A stretch of 41,710 nucleotides of DNA from a virus, in the IMG/VR virus record IMGVR_UViG_3300035193_000072, positions 1 through 41,710 of that record; one strand, given 5' to 3'. This document shows, piece after piece, positions 8,091-17,094 of this stretch (position 1 is its first letter; each line of letters opens with the position of its first letter). The position numbers and the translations under genes are program-made. The notes under the pieces are model-generated. The model did not search any database, was not told the DNA's origin, and saw only the letters and a list, made by a program, of their open reading frames with translations.

Positions 8091-9077
8091 TTATGCTCCT
8101 TCTGAGTATAATTTCAAATTAAATTGATTGTTAGTCTTAGCAGAAGTTCCCGCAGGGACAACTTCCTTTACCCATATAGATTTAGCTGAATGATGAGTAG
8201 AAAATATTACAGTTTCTCCAACAGCCCATGTTCCTCCCCACCCTGCGGCTCTTAATTTAAAATAATAATCTCCTGTTCCTACATTAGGATTAACTGGAGC
8301 GTAATCTGAACCTATTGCTCCTAACCCTGAAAGAGCTCCTGTGTTTGTTCCTGCTACTGTAAATGTAGTCGCGCTTGTGAATGTTAATGTCCATGTGTCC
8401 TCGACGGTCCCTACATTACTCAAAAGTAATGGATAGGTACTTTCATCATATGTGCCAGAAACAGACGTCTCCACCCAGTCTCCAGATGAAGATATTAAAT
8501 CGCTCAAATCAATAACTCCTGATACTAATATATTTTGTCCTGTAGGATATGTGTTTCTCGCAGGAGTAGTTGTATGAATTGTTGCTGTATTTCCAACCCA
8601 AGAAACTCCCCCTGATGCTTTTACTGTTAAAAACTCTTCTCCTCCACTATTATCTGACATTCTAATTAATGAACTATTATATACTCCATCATTATTATCA
8701 AAATCAGCAGCAAATGAAGTTGTTCCTACTGCAAAAACAGAAGTTACATGTCCTACTCCTAACCAATTTGTATAGTCATCAGCATCAGATTGCTCATCTG
8801 TATTTGTTCCAGCTTTTAATCTATAATAATCTCCACCTGTAGAGTTTAAAGAAATCCAAACTCTAGAATTAGAAGCTGTTTCTCCTGCTGAATTCTTATT
8901 TTTGTAAAAGAATTTTCTATATCTAGTCAGGCCATCTTCTCTTTCTGACTGCATTACATTCGGGAACATGTTGTTCAAAATATTAGATGTAACTTCAGTA
9001 AAACTTGCTCTTCCTCCATTATTATCATTGTCGCTAATATTTAAACTTTTTAAAAGGATAAGGTCTGTATTTTCCAT
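8091..9077 (-). CDS. Tail structural protein, beta-rich
   Basis: A 328-residue protein with AGGAGAAAATC before the ATG. The N-terminus (LKSLNISDNDNNGGRASFTE, then NILNNMFPNVMQSERE, then TRYRKFFYKN) follows a pattern I recognise from a widespread tail-protein family in Mu-like and siphovirus tail operons: a GGR motif, a PxV-x-QxER segment, then YRKxF. The remainder is beta-rich, with WTLTFTSATTFTV and GDYYFKLRAAGW segments. No signal peptide is present. It is likely part of the distal tail. The exact position in the virion is unknown. Confidence 0.7.
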   Translation of the reverse strand: MENTDLILLKSLNISDNDNNGGRASFTEVTSNILNNMFPNVMQSEREDGLTRYRKFFYKNKNSAGETASNSRVWISLNSTGGDYYRLKAGTNTDEQSDADDYTNWLGVGHVTSVFAVGTTSFAADFDNNDGVYNSSLIRMSDNSGGEEFLTVKASGGVSWVGNTATIHTTTPARNTYPTGQNILVSGVIDLSDLISSSGDWVETSVSGTYDESTYPLLLSNVGTVEDTWTLTFTSATTFTVAGTNTGALSGLGAIGSDYAPVNPNVGTGDYYFKLRAAGWGGTWAVGETVIFSTHHSAKSIWVKEVVPAGTSAKTNNQFNLKLYSEGA

Positions 9078-9093
9078 GATTTTCTCCTATATA

Positions 9094-9309
9094 TTAATTA
9101 GGGGCTTTAAGAGGCCAAAGCAAATAACTATCTTTATCTAATGAATTCATTATATCTACAGCAGACATGCTTTTTGGAAAAGTTTTATGATGCCATCCTT
9201 GAACTCCAGAAGGGCAATCTCCTAAAGCATTTGTTAAAATATAAGTTTGAGTTAATTCATCTTCAAAAACAAATCTCACTTCTTTAATAATTGTTTCACA
9301 TTTTCCCAT
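9094..9309 (-). CDS. Small conserved-type tail-region protein
   Basis: A 71-residue protein with a strong AGGAGG site seven bases before the ATG. It contains GVQGWHHKTFPKSMSAVDIM, a pattern I associate with small proteins next to tail structural genes (GxxGWHxKxFP), and two cysteines (C4 and C32). It is too short for fold assignment. It lies directly downstream of the interrupted zinc-ribbon ORF and carries its own ribosome binding site, so it is not obviously dependent on it. Confidence 0.65.
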   Translation of the reverse strand: MGKCETIIKEVRFVFEDELTQTYILTNALGDCPSGVQGWHHKTFPKSMSAVDIMNSLDKDSYLLWPLKAPN

Positions 9310-9314
9310 TTTTT

Positions 9315-9440
9315 TTACCTCCTAATTATTTTCCCACATTTTTTACATAAATATATAAACTTATATTTTCTACGATTTTTAATTCAATTAGGAACTTTTT
9401 TTACCATTATTGAATTACATCCTAATTCAGGACATCTCAT
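9315..9440 (-). pseudogene. Tiny zinc-ribbon ORF interrupted by an in-frame TGA
   Basis: The ATG at 9440 overlaps the upstream stop as ATGA and follows GGAG at seven bases, so initiation looks genuine. Eighteen codons (MRCPELGCNSIM...) lead to a TGA at 9384-9386. The same frame then continues for 22 codons, containing YKFIYLCKKCGKIIRR, to TAA at 9315-9317. Together the halves hold C-x4-C and C-x2-C pairs, the four ligands of a small zinc ribbon. Neither half alone could form the site. Options are a TGG-to-TGA decay mutation, UGA readthrough, or a sequencing error. TGA is an ordinary stop elsewhere in the window, so global recoding is unlikely. Confidence 0.55.
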
Positions 9441-9853
9441 AATTCTTCTCCAGATATAACATAGCTCATAATGTTCCTACTATATTCTGGCACAAAATCA
9501 AATATCATTATATAATAAGTAGGAACATATGTATAAATTGTTTCATTATCAATTGTCTCAGATCCAAGATCTTCATAAACTGCTCTTGTTTGTTGATTTT
9601 TTTCTGAAATAGGAACATAATCAATAAAAGAAATCCTTTTATTTAAAGCACATCTTTTCTTTATTTCTTCAACTTGAGCCTGAGCAACTCCGTTAATATT
9701 TATCACTAATTTTTTGCCATTAACATCCATGTCAACTATTCCCCCGCCAATAGCCCTTCTGAATTCTCCATATTTTTTAAAAGTCTGAGAATATTGGCCT
9801 GGATTAATAGCTAAAGTTAAATCTGCTATTTTGATATTAGCATTATATGGCAT
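9437..9853 (-). CDS. Minor tail protein, unknown family
   Basis: A 138-residue protein that follows the upstream TAG stop with no gap. The sequence (IKIADLTLAINPGQYSQTFK, then KLVININGVAQAQVEEIKKR, then SFIDYVPISEK) resembles small distal-tail or tail-completion proteins that sit after the tape measure: an alpha/beta protein beginning with a surface strand and ending in a domain with YYIMIFDFVPEYS. No catalytic residues are seen. The stop overlaps the start of the interrupted zinc-ribbon ORF. Confidence 0.65.
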   Translation of the reverse strand: MPYNANIKIADLTLAINPGQYSQTFKKYGEFRRAIGGGIVDMDVNGKKLVININGVAQAQVEEIKKRCALNKRISFIDYVPISEKNQQTRAVYEDLGSETIDNETIYTYVPTYYIMIFDFVPEYSRNIMSYVISGEEL

Positions 9854-10105
9854 CTAACACTCCTTCCAAACACCTTTTTTTAGATAGCCGTGCCATCTAA
9901 TTTGTTTTTCTCCATTAAGATTAGTCGAGACTAAAATAGAAGGAGAAACAGTTATAGTTCCATCCTCATTCTCTAAAACTTTATGAGCTTTTAAATTAGC
10001 CAGATATCCATTAGGAGTTTTTCCATACCAAATTCCCCCATACAAAGCATATTCTCCATTATTTAAAACTAAATTATTTTCAGGATAAATTCTTTTACCT
10101 TGCAT
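9854..10105 (-). CDS. DUF6527-like small protein
   Basis: An 83-residue protein with GAGGT upstream of the ATG. The pattern GIWYGKTPNGYLANLKAHKV, then DGTITVSPSILVS, ending IRWHGYLKKGVWKEC, matches my memory of the DUF6527 family: a W/Y-rich start, an SPSI strand, then HGYL-x-x-GVW-x-C at the end. Members occur in phage and bacterial genomes and have no established biochemical role. The family name is recognition from memory and the function is unknown. The gene lies two bases after the tube-like gene and is likely co-expressed with the tail. Confidence 0.6.
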   Translation of the reverse strand: MQGKRIYPENNLVLNNGEYALYGGIWYGKTPNGYLANLKAHKVLENEDGTITVSPSILVSTNLNGEKQIRWHGYLKKGVWKEC

Positions 10106-10107
10106 AA

Positions 10108-11280
10108 TTATACCTCATTTTGAATTAATATATTAAACTCATTTTCTCCAAAACAATAAAAAGGCAAACTGTCATCTATTAATATACTTGAATTTAATGC
10201 GTGAATCATAGTTCCTATCATTGTTTTGTTAAAAGAAAAAATATAAATGTTATTCATTTCTTTATTTTTACAAATAGTAAGACTCAAATTTCTTTCAACA
10301 TTTTCTTTATATTGTCTTAAATAATCAGCATCTGAATCCACAGGAGAAAACTGCCCATATGTTGAAAAATGATTTAATATTAATCCTTGATTAGTGTAAT
10401 CCATAAACTTCGAAGGAGACAAAGAAAGCGTGTTACTGACTTGAAAATAGAAGGTAGATACATCAAAATAATCGCCATCACTAAAACAAATAATTTCGTC
10501 AGTATCCACCATTTGTCCATTATCTTCCTCCAAAGATGGATTTTCTAAAGTTATTACTCTAGAAAACTTACAAACAGATTCAAAAGAAGAAGAGATTCCT
10601 TCTTTTGGACGAGCATTAAATACAAAATCATTAAACTGCATTCCTGGAAATGTAAAATAATCTCCGTCTCTGTAGATTTGAGAAGAAATACTCTTAGTCA
10701 AAAAATAAGAAAAGCCATTAGAATACCTAGAAATTATATCTATATATTTATCTCCAGAAACTACTACCCCATACACAAGGGCATTTTTTAGATGAAGACT
10801 TGCTGTTGTTCCTTCTGACCCCCTTGTAGAGCTACTAACAACCCCGTTAGATATACTGCTTATAGCAATATATTCTCCATTAATTATAATTCCGTCAACA
10901 GTATCAAAATCTCCGACTTTATTTTCAGTAATAGTAAATGAAATATCATCTTCATCAATATTAGCAGAAAGCATTCCTGTTAATACTCTCCAATTTTCTG
11001 AACTATGTGCTAATTCAAAACTAGTTAATCTTATTCTTTGCCCTAATAAAACTTCAAATACTTTATTCCATGCTTCATTATTATATGTAAATTCAAAAGC
11101 TAATCTTCCTTCAGTGGTTTCTAAGGACTTATATCTTCCTTGAGCAGTTGGATGATTAAATTCTTGAGTTTTTTTAAAATTAACATTATCAATAATAGAT
11201 TCACTAACTAAGTCTAATACATAATCTTGACTAGTTGTATCTATTCCATATGATGATTCTTCTGCAAATGTAAAGTACAT
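10108..11280 (-). CDS. Second tail-tube-like protein (distal tail)
   Basis: A 390-residue protein that starts two bases after the tape-measure stop. Its N-terminus follows the same plan as the major tail protein at 17742-19733: a FAEESSYG start (FAEEGIWG in the tube protein), an aspartate/asparagine-rich strand, then a YKSLETTEGRLAFEFTYN block where the tube protein has a GGVEACGGDVGAELGPSGF block, and then a WxKxFEVLLG end (WFKHALG in the tube). The middle and C-terminus (about 130-390) diverge. A tube paralogue directly behind the tape measure fits a distal tail or tube-capping component. No enzymatic signature is present. Confidence 0.7.
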   Translation of the reverse strand: MYFTFAEESSYGIDTTSQDYVLDLVSESIIDNVNFKKTQEFNHPTAQGRYKSLETTEGRLAFEFTYNNEAWNKVFEVLLGQRIRLTSFELAHSSENWRVLTGMLSANIDEDDISFTITENKVGDFDTVDGIIINGEYIAISSISNGVVSSSTRGSEGTTASLHLKNALVYGVVVSGDKYIDIISRYSNGFSYFLTKSISSQIYRDGDYFTFPGMQFNDFVFNARPKEGISSSFESVCKFSRVITLENPSLEEDNGQMVDTDEIICFSDGDYFDVSTFYFQVSNTLSLSPSKFMDYTNQGLILNHFSTYGQFSPVDSDADYLRQYKENVERNLSLTICKNKEMNNIYIFSFNKTMIGTMIHALNSSILIDDSLPFYCFGENEFNILIQNEV

Positions 11281-11281
11281 A

Positions 11282-14200
11282 TTAATCCAATTTAGTTAAT
11301 CGTTCTTTTTCAAGATCTCTTTTAAGCCTCTGAAGGACACTAATATCTCCTTGAACAGGGTAGCTTCTAACTGTTCCTCCTGAATCTAGCCTAATAGTAA
11401 AAGTCCCAATATTAGGAACTTCTGAACCTGTAGTCTCTAACATTAGATCTTCATTAGTCACTTCTCCTCCTGATTGAAACTTTTTAGCTCCCATAGCTTC
11501 AGATTCATAATAAGCTTGCATTCCTCTTTTAGACAAAATATAAGATCCTACAGGCAAAGAAGTATGAATATTATCAGTTCCTCCTGTACCATTAAATTGA
11601 CCAATTCCTCCAGGTATATGAGATACAGCTCTTCCGCCATTAAGAGTGTTTAATAGATTTAAATTTCCTTTTGTTTGCCCCGGAGGAACATATCCTTCTC
11701 CTGCAGAAACTCTTGCAGGAATAACTCCTCCATAAGCTCTTTTAATCACTCCTCCAGCATATAACTTAGCATTAGCTCCAGACACATTATTTGATCTAGC
11801 AATAGAACTTTCTAAGTTAGTTAAATTACTCATTAATGAAGATATTTCAGATTTTATTTCTTTAGCAAAGTCTTTAAATTTATTCTCCATTTTAGAAAGT
11901 AAATCTTCCCACTGATTCTTAAAAACCTCAGAAGGTCTATCAAAATCAATTTTAGGTTCAATAGGATATTGTTCTTTTATAGATTTAGTTATTTCAATCC
12001 ATCCTCTTTCAACAAGTTTAATTTGTTTAAGAATTTCATCTATTTCATTAACATTCTTTTCTCTAATTTCTTGTCCAAGCTTTTCCTGCTTATTGGCCAC
12101 TTCATCAATTCTTTTACTTATTTCTGAAGTCATTCCTCTGTAAGTAATTTCTATCGATTTCCTGTCATTTTCGGCTTGAAGAGCAGTAATTTGACCATTT
12201 TCCTGAAGAACATTAACTCTTTCAATCTCAGCTTTTTTCATTTCATTAACAAGAGACTTTTCTTCATTTAATTTACCAACTACTTTATCTAAAATTTCAA
12301 TTTGTCTTTGTTTTTCTGAAGTTGTTGCCTTTTCAGCAGAAGTTTCTTTTAATTTATCATTAATATATTTTTGCCCAACTTCTATTTGAGCTCTATAACT
12401 ATTAAGAATTTTCATATTTTTAAATTCTATATCTGAAAGAATATTTCTGACTAATAGCAAATTCCTTCTTTGAAGAGTTTCTTGTTCATTAAGTCTTTGC
12501 TGAGCTAGTGATAAATTATATCTTGATATAACAAGTTCTCTTTGTTTATTTTTGTATTCATCAGTTCCTCTCGCCAACAACTTCAATTCTTCTTCTATTT
12601 TTTTAACAGCTAATCCAGCATTTTCTTCAGATTGAGTGAATTGCTCTGTTATTTCCTTCATTTCTTTAACATTTCTTATTCCTTTGCCTACTTCTTTATT
12701 TCTTTCAACTAAAGCTCTATCTAATCTATTTTGAGCAATTATTTGTTCTTCTAAAGCTATTTTATATTCAGAATAAAGTTTTTTTCTGATTTCTGCATTT
12801 TTAGAATCTTTAATCCATGCCTCATTTGTTTTTTTCACAGCAACTTTTGTATTATCTAAAGCTTTATTTAAAGAAATAATTGTAGAATCATGTCGTTGAG
12901 TCTCTGAAGACATTCTTCCTAATGAAGAAGTTAAATAATTTATTTCGGTATTAAGCCCTTTAATTATATTTTTTTGACTATTAAAAAAATTATTTAATTT
13001 ATCATTAACTATTTTATCATTAGCTTCTCTTAGCTGACTAAGTTTATCTTTCATCTTATCTATAAGATTAATTACTTTATTATAAAATCCATCATAAATA
13101 TCTCTGGCTTTTTTTATTTTTTCTGGGCTTAATACTTCTTGAGTTTCTTGCAAGCTTTTATTTAGTTTATCATTTATAAGAGTTAATCTATCAGAAGTAG
13201 TAAGATCTTTTCTTTTAGAATCAACTAATTTGTCATATTTATCTTTATAATTTTGTAATCCAATAATAGCTCTTTCCCAAAAATCAATTTGTTTCTGTCT
13301 TTCTTTGGAAGCCTCTGCAGTGTATACTTCTCTATTTCTAGCTTCTATAAGTCTATCATAAGCTTCTTCTATTTTTTCAGAAGTAATCTGAACTATTTTC
13401 TGATAAGCAAGCATATCTTTTGAATCATTTGTAAATATAGTAGAAAAGGCCACATCTCTAGACATTTTACCTATTTCTTTTCTCCAATTTTGAAATGTTT
13501 CTTTGATTTCTTCAGTTCTTGCAATCATTTCATCAAAATTAATAATAGCAAGCTGTTCTTTTTGAAGTCTCAATTCTTCTTTTGTGGCTGCTATTAATAA
13601 TTTTTTATTTTCAGTCATATTTTTAATTTGGCTATTATTAAGGTTAAGAGCTATTTGTAATTTTGAATATGAAGAATTTATTTGGCTAAGAGTGCTATTT
13701 TCATCCTGAAGAACTCCTAGATTTGTTTCTAAAATAGAAACAATGCCTTCATGAGCTTTTCTTGTGTTTTCTAACTCTCTAGCATAAGATTCTGCGGAAT
13801 GTTTTGCTTCAGTAAGCCAATTATAGAAAAGAATTAATCCTTCAATAACAGCCACAAAAACTATAGATTTCCAAATCCTTCCTAGATAAGCAGCAGCTTT
13901 ACCAAAAGTGATAGTTTGAGCAGTAGCAGCAGCTTCAGCAGAACCTAGCCCTACCACTAAAGTAATTAATCTTCCAATGACTCCTCCTACCCATCCAAGA
14001 ATAGCTCCTGTTTTTGTTAATATAATAGAAAATCCTAAAGTAGAAGCTGCAACTCCTACCATCGTAACAATCCACCCTCCTGCTCCTCCTAATGTATTAT
14101 TTAATTCAGATATAGCCTGAGATGCTTTATTAAATAGTCCTATAAATAATCCAAAAGCTTTAACAAAAGGTACAAGCCCTTTTCTAAGAAGAGCTTCTAT

Positions 14201-16594
14201 ATTAGCATAAGCAATTGCAATCTGAGAGTTTAAGTCAGACAACCTTATATCTTTCATTGCTTCTGCTGATCCTTCAAGCCCATTATTTAGCCTTCCTATA
14301 GTGGCTTCAAGATCATTAACATTTTGAATCATAACATTAAATGCTTCAGCTCCTCTTAACCCCAATCTCTTAAAAATTATTCCAAGTTTTTCTGCACTCA
14401 TTTCTCCTGTAACAAATTGCTCATTTATTTGCCTTAAAATATTAAAAAAATCAATAGGCTTGCTAATATCTATTTCAATGTCAAAAGCCCTAGCAAATGC
14501 CCCTGCATCTTTTGTGATTTTAGACAAAATTACTCTCATTGCCCTTCCAGCCGTTCCTGCTTTAATAAGTCTATTATTTAAAAAAGCAAGAGTTCCTACC
14601 ATTTCTCCTAAAGTAAGATTAGCAGCTCTTCCAGACTGGATCATAAATTTTAATCCGTCTCTCATCTCCATCATTTCAACTTGATTATCTTTAAACGCTT
14701 TAACTAACAAATCATTAATATAAGTAAATTTTTCTGTAAGAGATGCTGACGTTATCAAGCTGTTATTCCACTCCTTACTTGTACTTGATAATGAAGTTAT
14801 GGCTCCATCAACAATAACAATTTGATCTTTAAAATTATTATATAATCCAGCTATTAATTTTGTTATGTCTCTGACCTCTGCCTCAGTGCCTATAATATTA
14901 GACAATGTAGAATTTAAAGCAGCCACAGATTCCTCTGCACTTAATCCAGCAGAACCTAGCTGATACAATATTTCTCCTAAGTCTTCAAAAGAAGCTCCTG
15001 TGGCTATTCTTGCAGAAACAATAGCTTTTTCATATTCTTTCCATATTTCTGAAGTAGAAGAAACTTCACTCCTAGCTGTTCTCATTGCTCTTGTTACAGC
15101 TTGCTGAACTTCAGCTACAGATTTAAAAGCTTCTTTAACTCTTTCAGTTACTCCAAATATTAACATAAATCCAGCCATCCATGCAGCTTGACTGGCTATC
15201 ATATCAGCAAAACCTGCGGCCTGTAATCTAAAAGCAGACCGTGTATCCTCTAACCCTTCTCTAGATAATTTCTGTTGCTGTCTATTAACCTGTTTTAGTT
15301 GTTGTTCATAAAAAGAAAGCTGTTCTGTTAATTGTTTCAATCTCAATTGTTTTTTCCAAAAAGCTTCTCCGCTCTGAATAACTAATCTTCCATTAATAGT
15401 TTCAATTTTTTGAAGCTTGATATATTCTCTAGTAAGTAATTCAATAATATTTCTTAATGAAGTGGATCTTTGAACAAGAATATTTTGAGAACCATTAAGT
15501 TTCTCATTTGCTGAAGCCAATATATTATCTTCTCTAATTAATTCTTTTAATGCTAAGTCTGTCTGCCTATATATAACATCAAGCCTTTCAAGAGCAGGAA
15601 TGCTTTCTCTTGTGGCCTGAGTTGACCTTAATATAGAATTAGCTAAATTATTTTGTATTCCTGAATATTTTTCTGTAATAGATATCGCTTGTTGTTCTAA
15701 GGAATTAAGCTCCTTAATAAACTGAGAAGACTTTCTGAAGGCTTCTCCTCCAACTTGTAATTTACTTCTAAGTAATAGCCAAGCTTCTCCAAGCCTTTGA
15801 GTCTCAGCTACCATCTTCTCATATAATACTGGAGTTCCTTGTAGCGCATTTAATCTTTGAAAATCTGATAAGGTCTGATTGACAAATTGTTTACTGTTTG
15901 TAACCATCTCCTTTACAGAAATAGCTTGCTGTTCTTCAAGAGTTCTAAATGCATCCTTAGCTCTTTCAGTTATAGGGCTTAACTTCTGAAAAGCTTTTTC
16001 AAAATTAGCAATCCAAGTCTCTGGCCTTAATTGCCCAGTCCCTCCAAAAGATGCTCCGAAAACTTTAGCCATAGCTACCATTTCTTCTCTGACCTTATTA
16101 TAATCTTTAACAAGCTTGTTTGCTTCCTTACTGGCAAAAGCTCCATGCCTCTTTTCTTCTCTTGTTAATCCTATAAGAGTTGTAGAAGTGGTCTCTATTT
16201 CTCCTCTTAAAGCTTGATATCTTTCTTCTAATTTTACTAATTGATTAATATGATCTTTAAGACCTACATCCTGGTATTTTATCTTGTCTAACTCTTCACG
16301 AACCGCTGCCAAACTAGCAGCCATTTTTTCAGTGATTCCACCAGCTCTATATTGAACTTTAGGCTTAACAAGATTTATAAGTTCAGCGTATGTTTTCCTT
16401 AATTCTTTTTGATAAACTTTTAAAGATTTGACATTTTGAAAATAGATAGGCTCTTGAGAAAGTTTACCCAATTGTTGAATATTTCTTACTTGACTCTCAA
16501 GAGCCTTTAATGCTGTTTTATATTCTTTTAATGATCTAAGATCTTCAGCTCTTTTCCTCAAACGAAGAATTAATTGTAATTCTCTTTCGTTCAT
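11282..16594 (-). CDS. Tail tape measure protein, TP901-type
   Basis: A 1770-residue protein. The ATG overlaps the stop of the preceding -1-frame ORF as ATGA and follows AAGGAG at eight bases. Residues 1-470 are long coiled coil. A TP901-type core lies at about 480-800 (VAEVQQAVTRAMRTARSE, then IATGASFEDLGEILYQLGSA, then LGEMVGTLAFLNNRLIKAGT). A hydrophobic Gly-rich stretch follows at about 835-925 (membrane-active in such proteins), then coiled coil to about 1600 and a Gly-rich C-terminus (GGVIPARVSAGEGYVPPGQT). At the usual 0.15 nm per residue this would set a tail of roughly 260 nm. It fixes tail length and is injected with DNA in known systems. Confidence 0.95.
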   Translation of the reverse strand: MNERELQLILRLRKRAEDLRSLKEYKTALKALESQVRNIQQLGKLSQEPIYFQNVKSLKVYQKELRKTYAELINLVKPKVQYRAGGITEKMAASLAAVREELDKIKYQDVGLKDHINQLVKLEERYQALRGEIETTSTTLIGLTREEKRHGAFASKEANKLVKDYNKVREEMVAMAKVFGASFGGTGQLRPETWIANFEKAFQKLSPITERAKDAFRTLEEQQAISVKEMVTNSKQFVNQTLSDFQRLNALQGTPVLYEKMVAETQRLGEAWLLLRSKLQVGGEAFRKSSQFIKELNSLEQQAISITEKYSGIQNNLANSILRSTQATRESIPALERLDVIYRQTDLALKELIREDNILASANEKLNGSQNILVQRSTSLRNIIELLTREYIKLQKIETINGRLVIQSGEAFWKKQLRLKQLTEQLSFYEQQLKQVNRQQQKLSREGLEDTRSAFRLQAAGFADMIASQAAWMAGFMLIFGVTERVKEAFKSVAEVQQAVTRAMRTARSEVSSTSEIWKEYEKAIVSARIATGASFEDLGEILYQLGSAGLSAEESVAALNSTLSNIIGTEAEVRDITKLIAGLYNNFKDQIVIVDGAITSLSSTSKEWNNSLITSASLTEKFTYINDLLVKAFKDNQVEMMEMRDGLKFMIQSGRAANLTLGEMVGTLAFLNNRLIKAGTAGRAMRVILSKITKDAGAFARAFDIEIDISKPIDFFNILRQINEQFVTGEMSAEKLGIIFKRLGLRGAEAFNVMIQNVNDLEATIGRLNNGLEGSAEAMKDIRLSDLNSQIAIAYANIEALLRKGLVPFVKAFGLFIGLFNKASQAISELNNTLGGAGGWIVTMVGVAASTLGFSIILTKTGAILGWVGGVIGRLITLVVGLGSAEAAATAQTITFGKAAAYLGRIWKSIVFVAVIEGLILFYNWLTEAKHSAESYARELENTRKAHEGIVSILETNLGVLQDENSTLSQINSSYSKLQIALNLNNSQIKNMTENKKLLIAATKEELRLQKEQLAIINFDEMIARTEEIKETFQNWRKEIGKMSRDVAFSTIFTNDSKDMLAYQKIVQITSEKIEEAYDRLIEARNREVYTAEASKERQKQIDFWERAIIGLQNYKDKYDKLVDSKRKDLTTSDRLTLINDKLNKSLQETQEVLSPEKIKKARDIYDGFYNKVINLIDKMKDKLSQLREANDKIVNDKLNNFFNSQKNIIKGLNTEINYLTSSLGRMSSETQRHDSTIISLNKALDNTKVAVKKTNEAWIKDSKNAEIRKKLYSEYKIALEEQIIAQNRLDRALVERNKEVGKGIRNVKEMKEITEQFTQSEENAGLAVKKIEEELKLLARGTDEYKNKQRELVISRYNLSLAQQRLNEQETLQRRNLLLVRNILSDIEFKNMKILNSYRAQIEVGQKYINDKLKETSAEKATTSEKQRQIEILDKVVGKLNEEKSLVNEMKKAEIERVNVLQENGQITALQAENDRKSIEITYRGMTSEISKRIDEVANKQEKLGQEIREKNVNEIDEILKQIKLVERGWIEITKSIKEQYPIEPKIDFDRPSEVFKNQWEDLLSKMENKFKDFAKEIKSEISSLMSNLTNLESSIARSNNVSGANAKLYAGGVIKRAYGGVIPARVSAGEGYVPPGQTKGNLNLLNTLNGGRAVSHIPGGIGQFNGTGGTDNIHTSLPVGSYILSKRGMQAYYESEAMGAKKFQSGGEVTNEDLMLETTGSEVPNIGTFTIRLDSGGTVRSYPVQGDISVLQRLKRDLEKERLTKLD

Positions 16595-17094
16595 TTGCTT
16601 TTCTCCTTAGGAGCAAGTTCTTCTTCAGACTTAGATTTTTCATATAAAACAAATTTTCTTACTTCAAAGAAGAGCTGACCCTCGTCAAGAAGGTTAGAAG
16701 CTGTCGGAAGGATTCCAACTTCTTCCGACCAAAAAACTAAATCTACCCAAAAATTAGCTCTATGAGAATAAAATGCATTAGGGCATCCTAAAACAGAAAA
16801 ATTTTTACCTAATCTAAATTCACCTTCAATTTTAACTGGAAGATCACACTTATCACAAATAAATTTATTTTTATCTTCATCAAAATGAATTTTATCATAA
16901 GTTAGATCTCCGCATTCTTTACACTGAGCAGGATTATTCCAATTGCAATTTCTTTTCCCTTTAAGTTTTTTATCTTCACAATAATCACAATTCCAAGTAG
17001 CAGGATTTTTGAGATATTTCTGGGCAACATTCCATCTTATTACAAGCTTCAGCTCTTCAATCAGTCCTGGTCTAAAGAACTTGTTCCTCTTATT
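16591..17094 (-). CDS. Start-less -1-frame ORF: frameshift extension of tail chaperone (gpT-like), zinc ribbon
   Basis: This 167-codon open frame runs from just after a TGA at 17095-17097 to the TGA overlapping the tape-measure start. It contains no ATG, GTG or TTG codon, so normal initiation is not possible. It lies in the -1 frame relative to the chaperone at 17061-17471 and overlaps its last ten or so codons, the G/GT layout known from lambda and many siphoviruses. Its residues 36-83 carry CxxC pairs at 36/39, 58/61 and 80/83 plus C50, a zinc-ribbon-like arrangement. A fusion of about 293 residues is predicted. Its acidic tail ends PKEKSK just before the tape measure. Confidence 0.75.
   Translation of the reverse strand, partial: NKRNKFFRPGLIEELKLVIRWNVAQKYLKNPATWNCDYCEDKKLKGKRNCNWNNPAQCKECGDLTYDKIHFDEDKNKFICDKCDLPVKIEGEFRLGKNFSVLGCPNAFYSHRANFWVDLVFWSEEVGILPTASNLLDEGQLFFEVRKFVLYEKSKSEEELAPKEKSK

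Noticed and set aside
9315-9440. TGA recoded as Trp across the genome
   Set aside because: TGA serves as a normal stop in several genes here, including the small terminase, the 246-residue exported protein and the chaperone, so a global code change does not fit.
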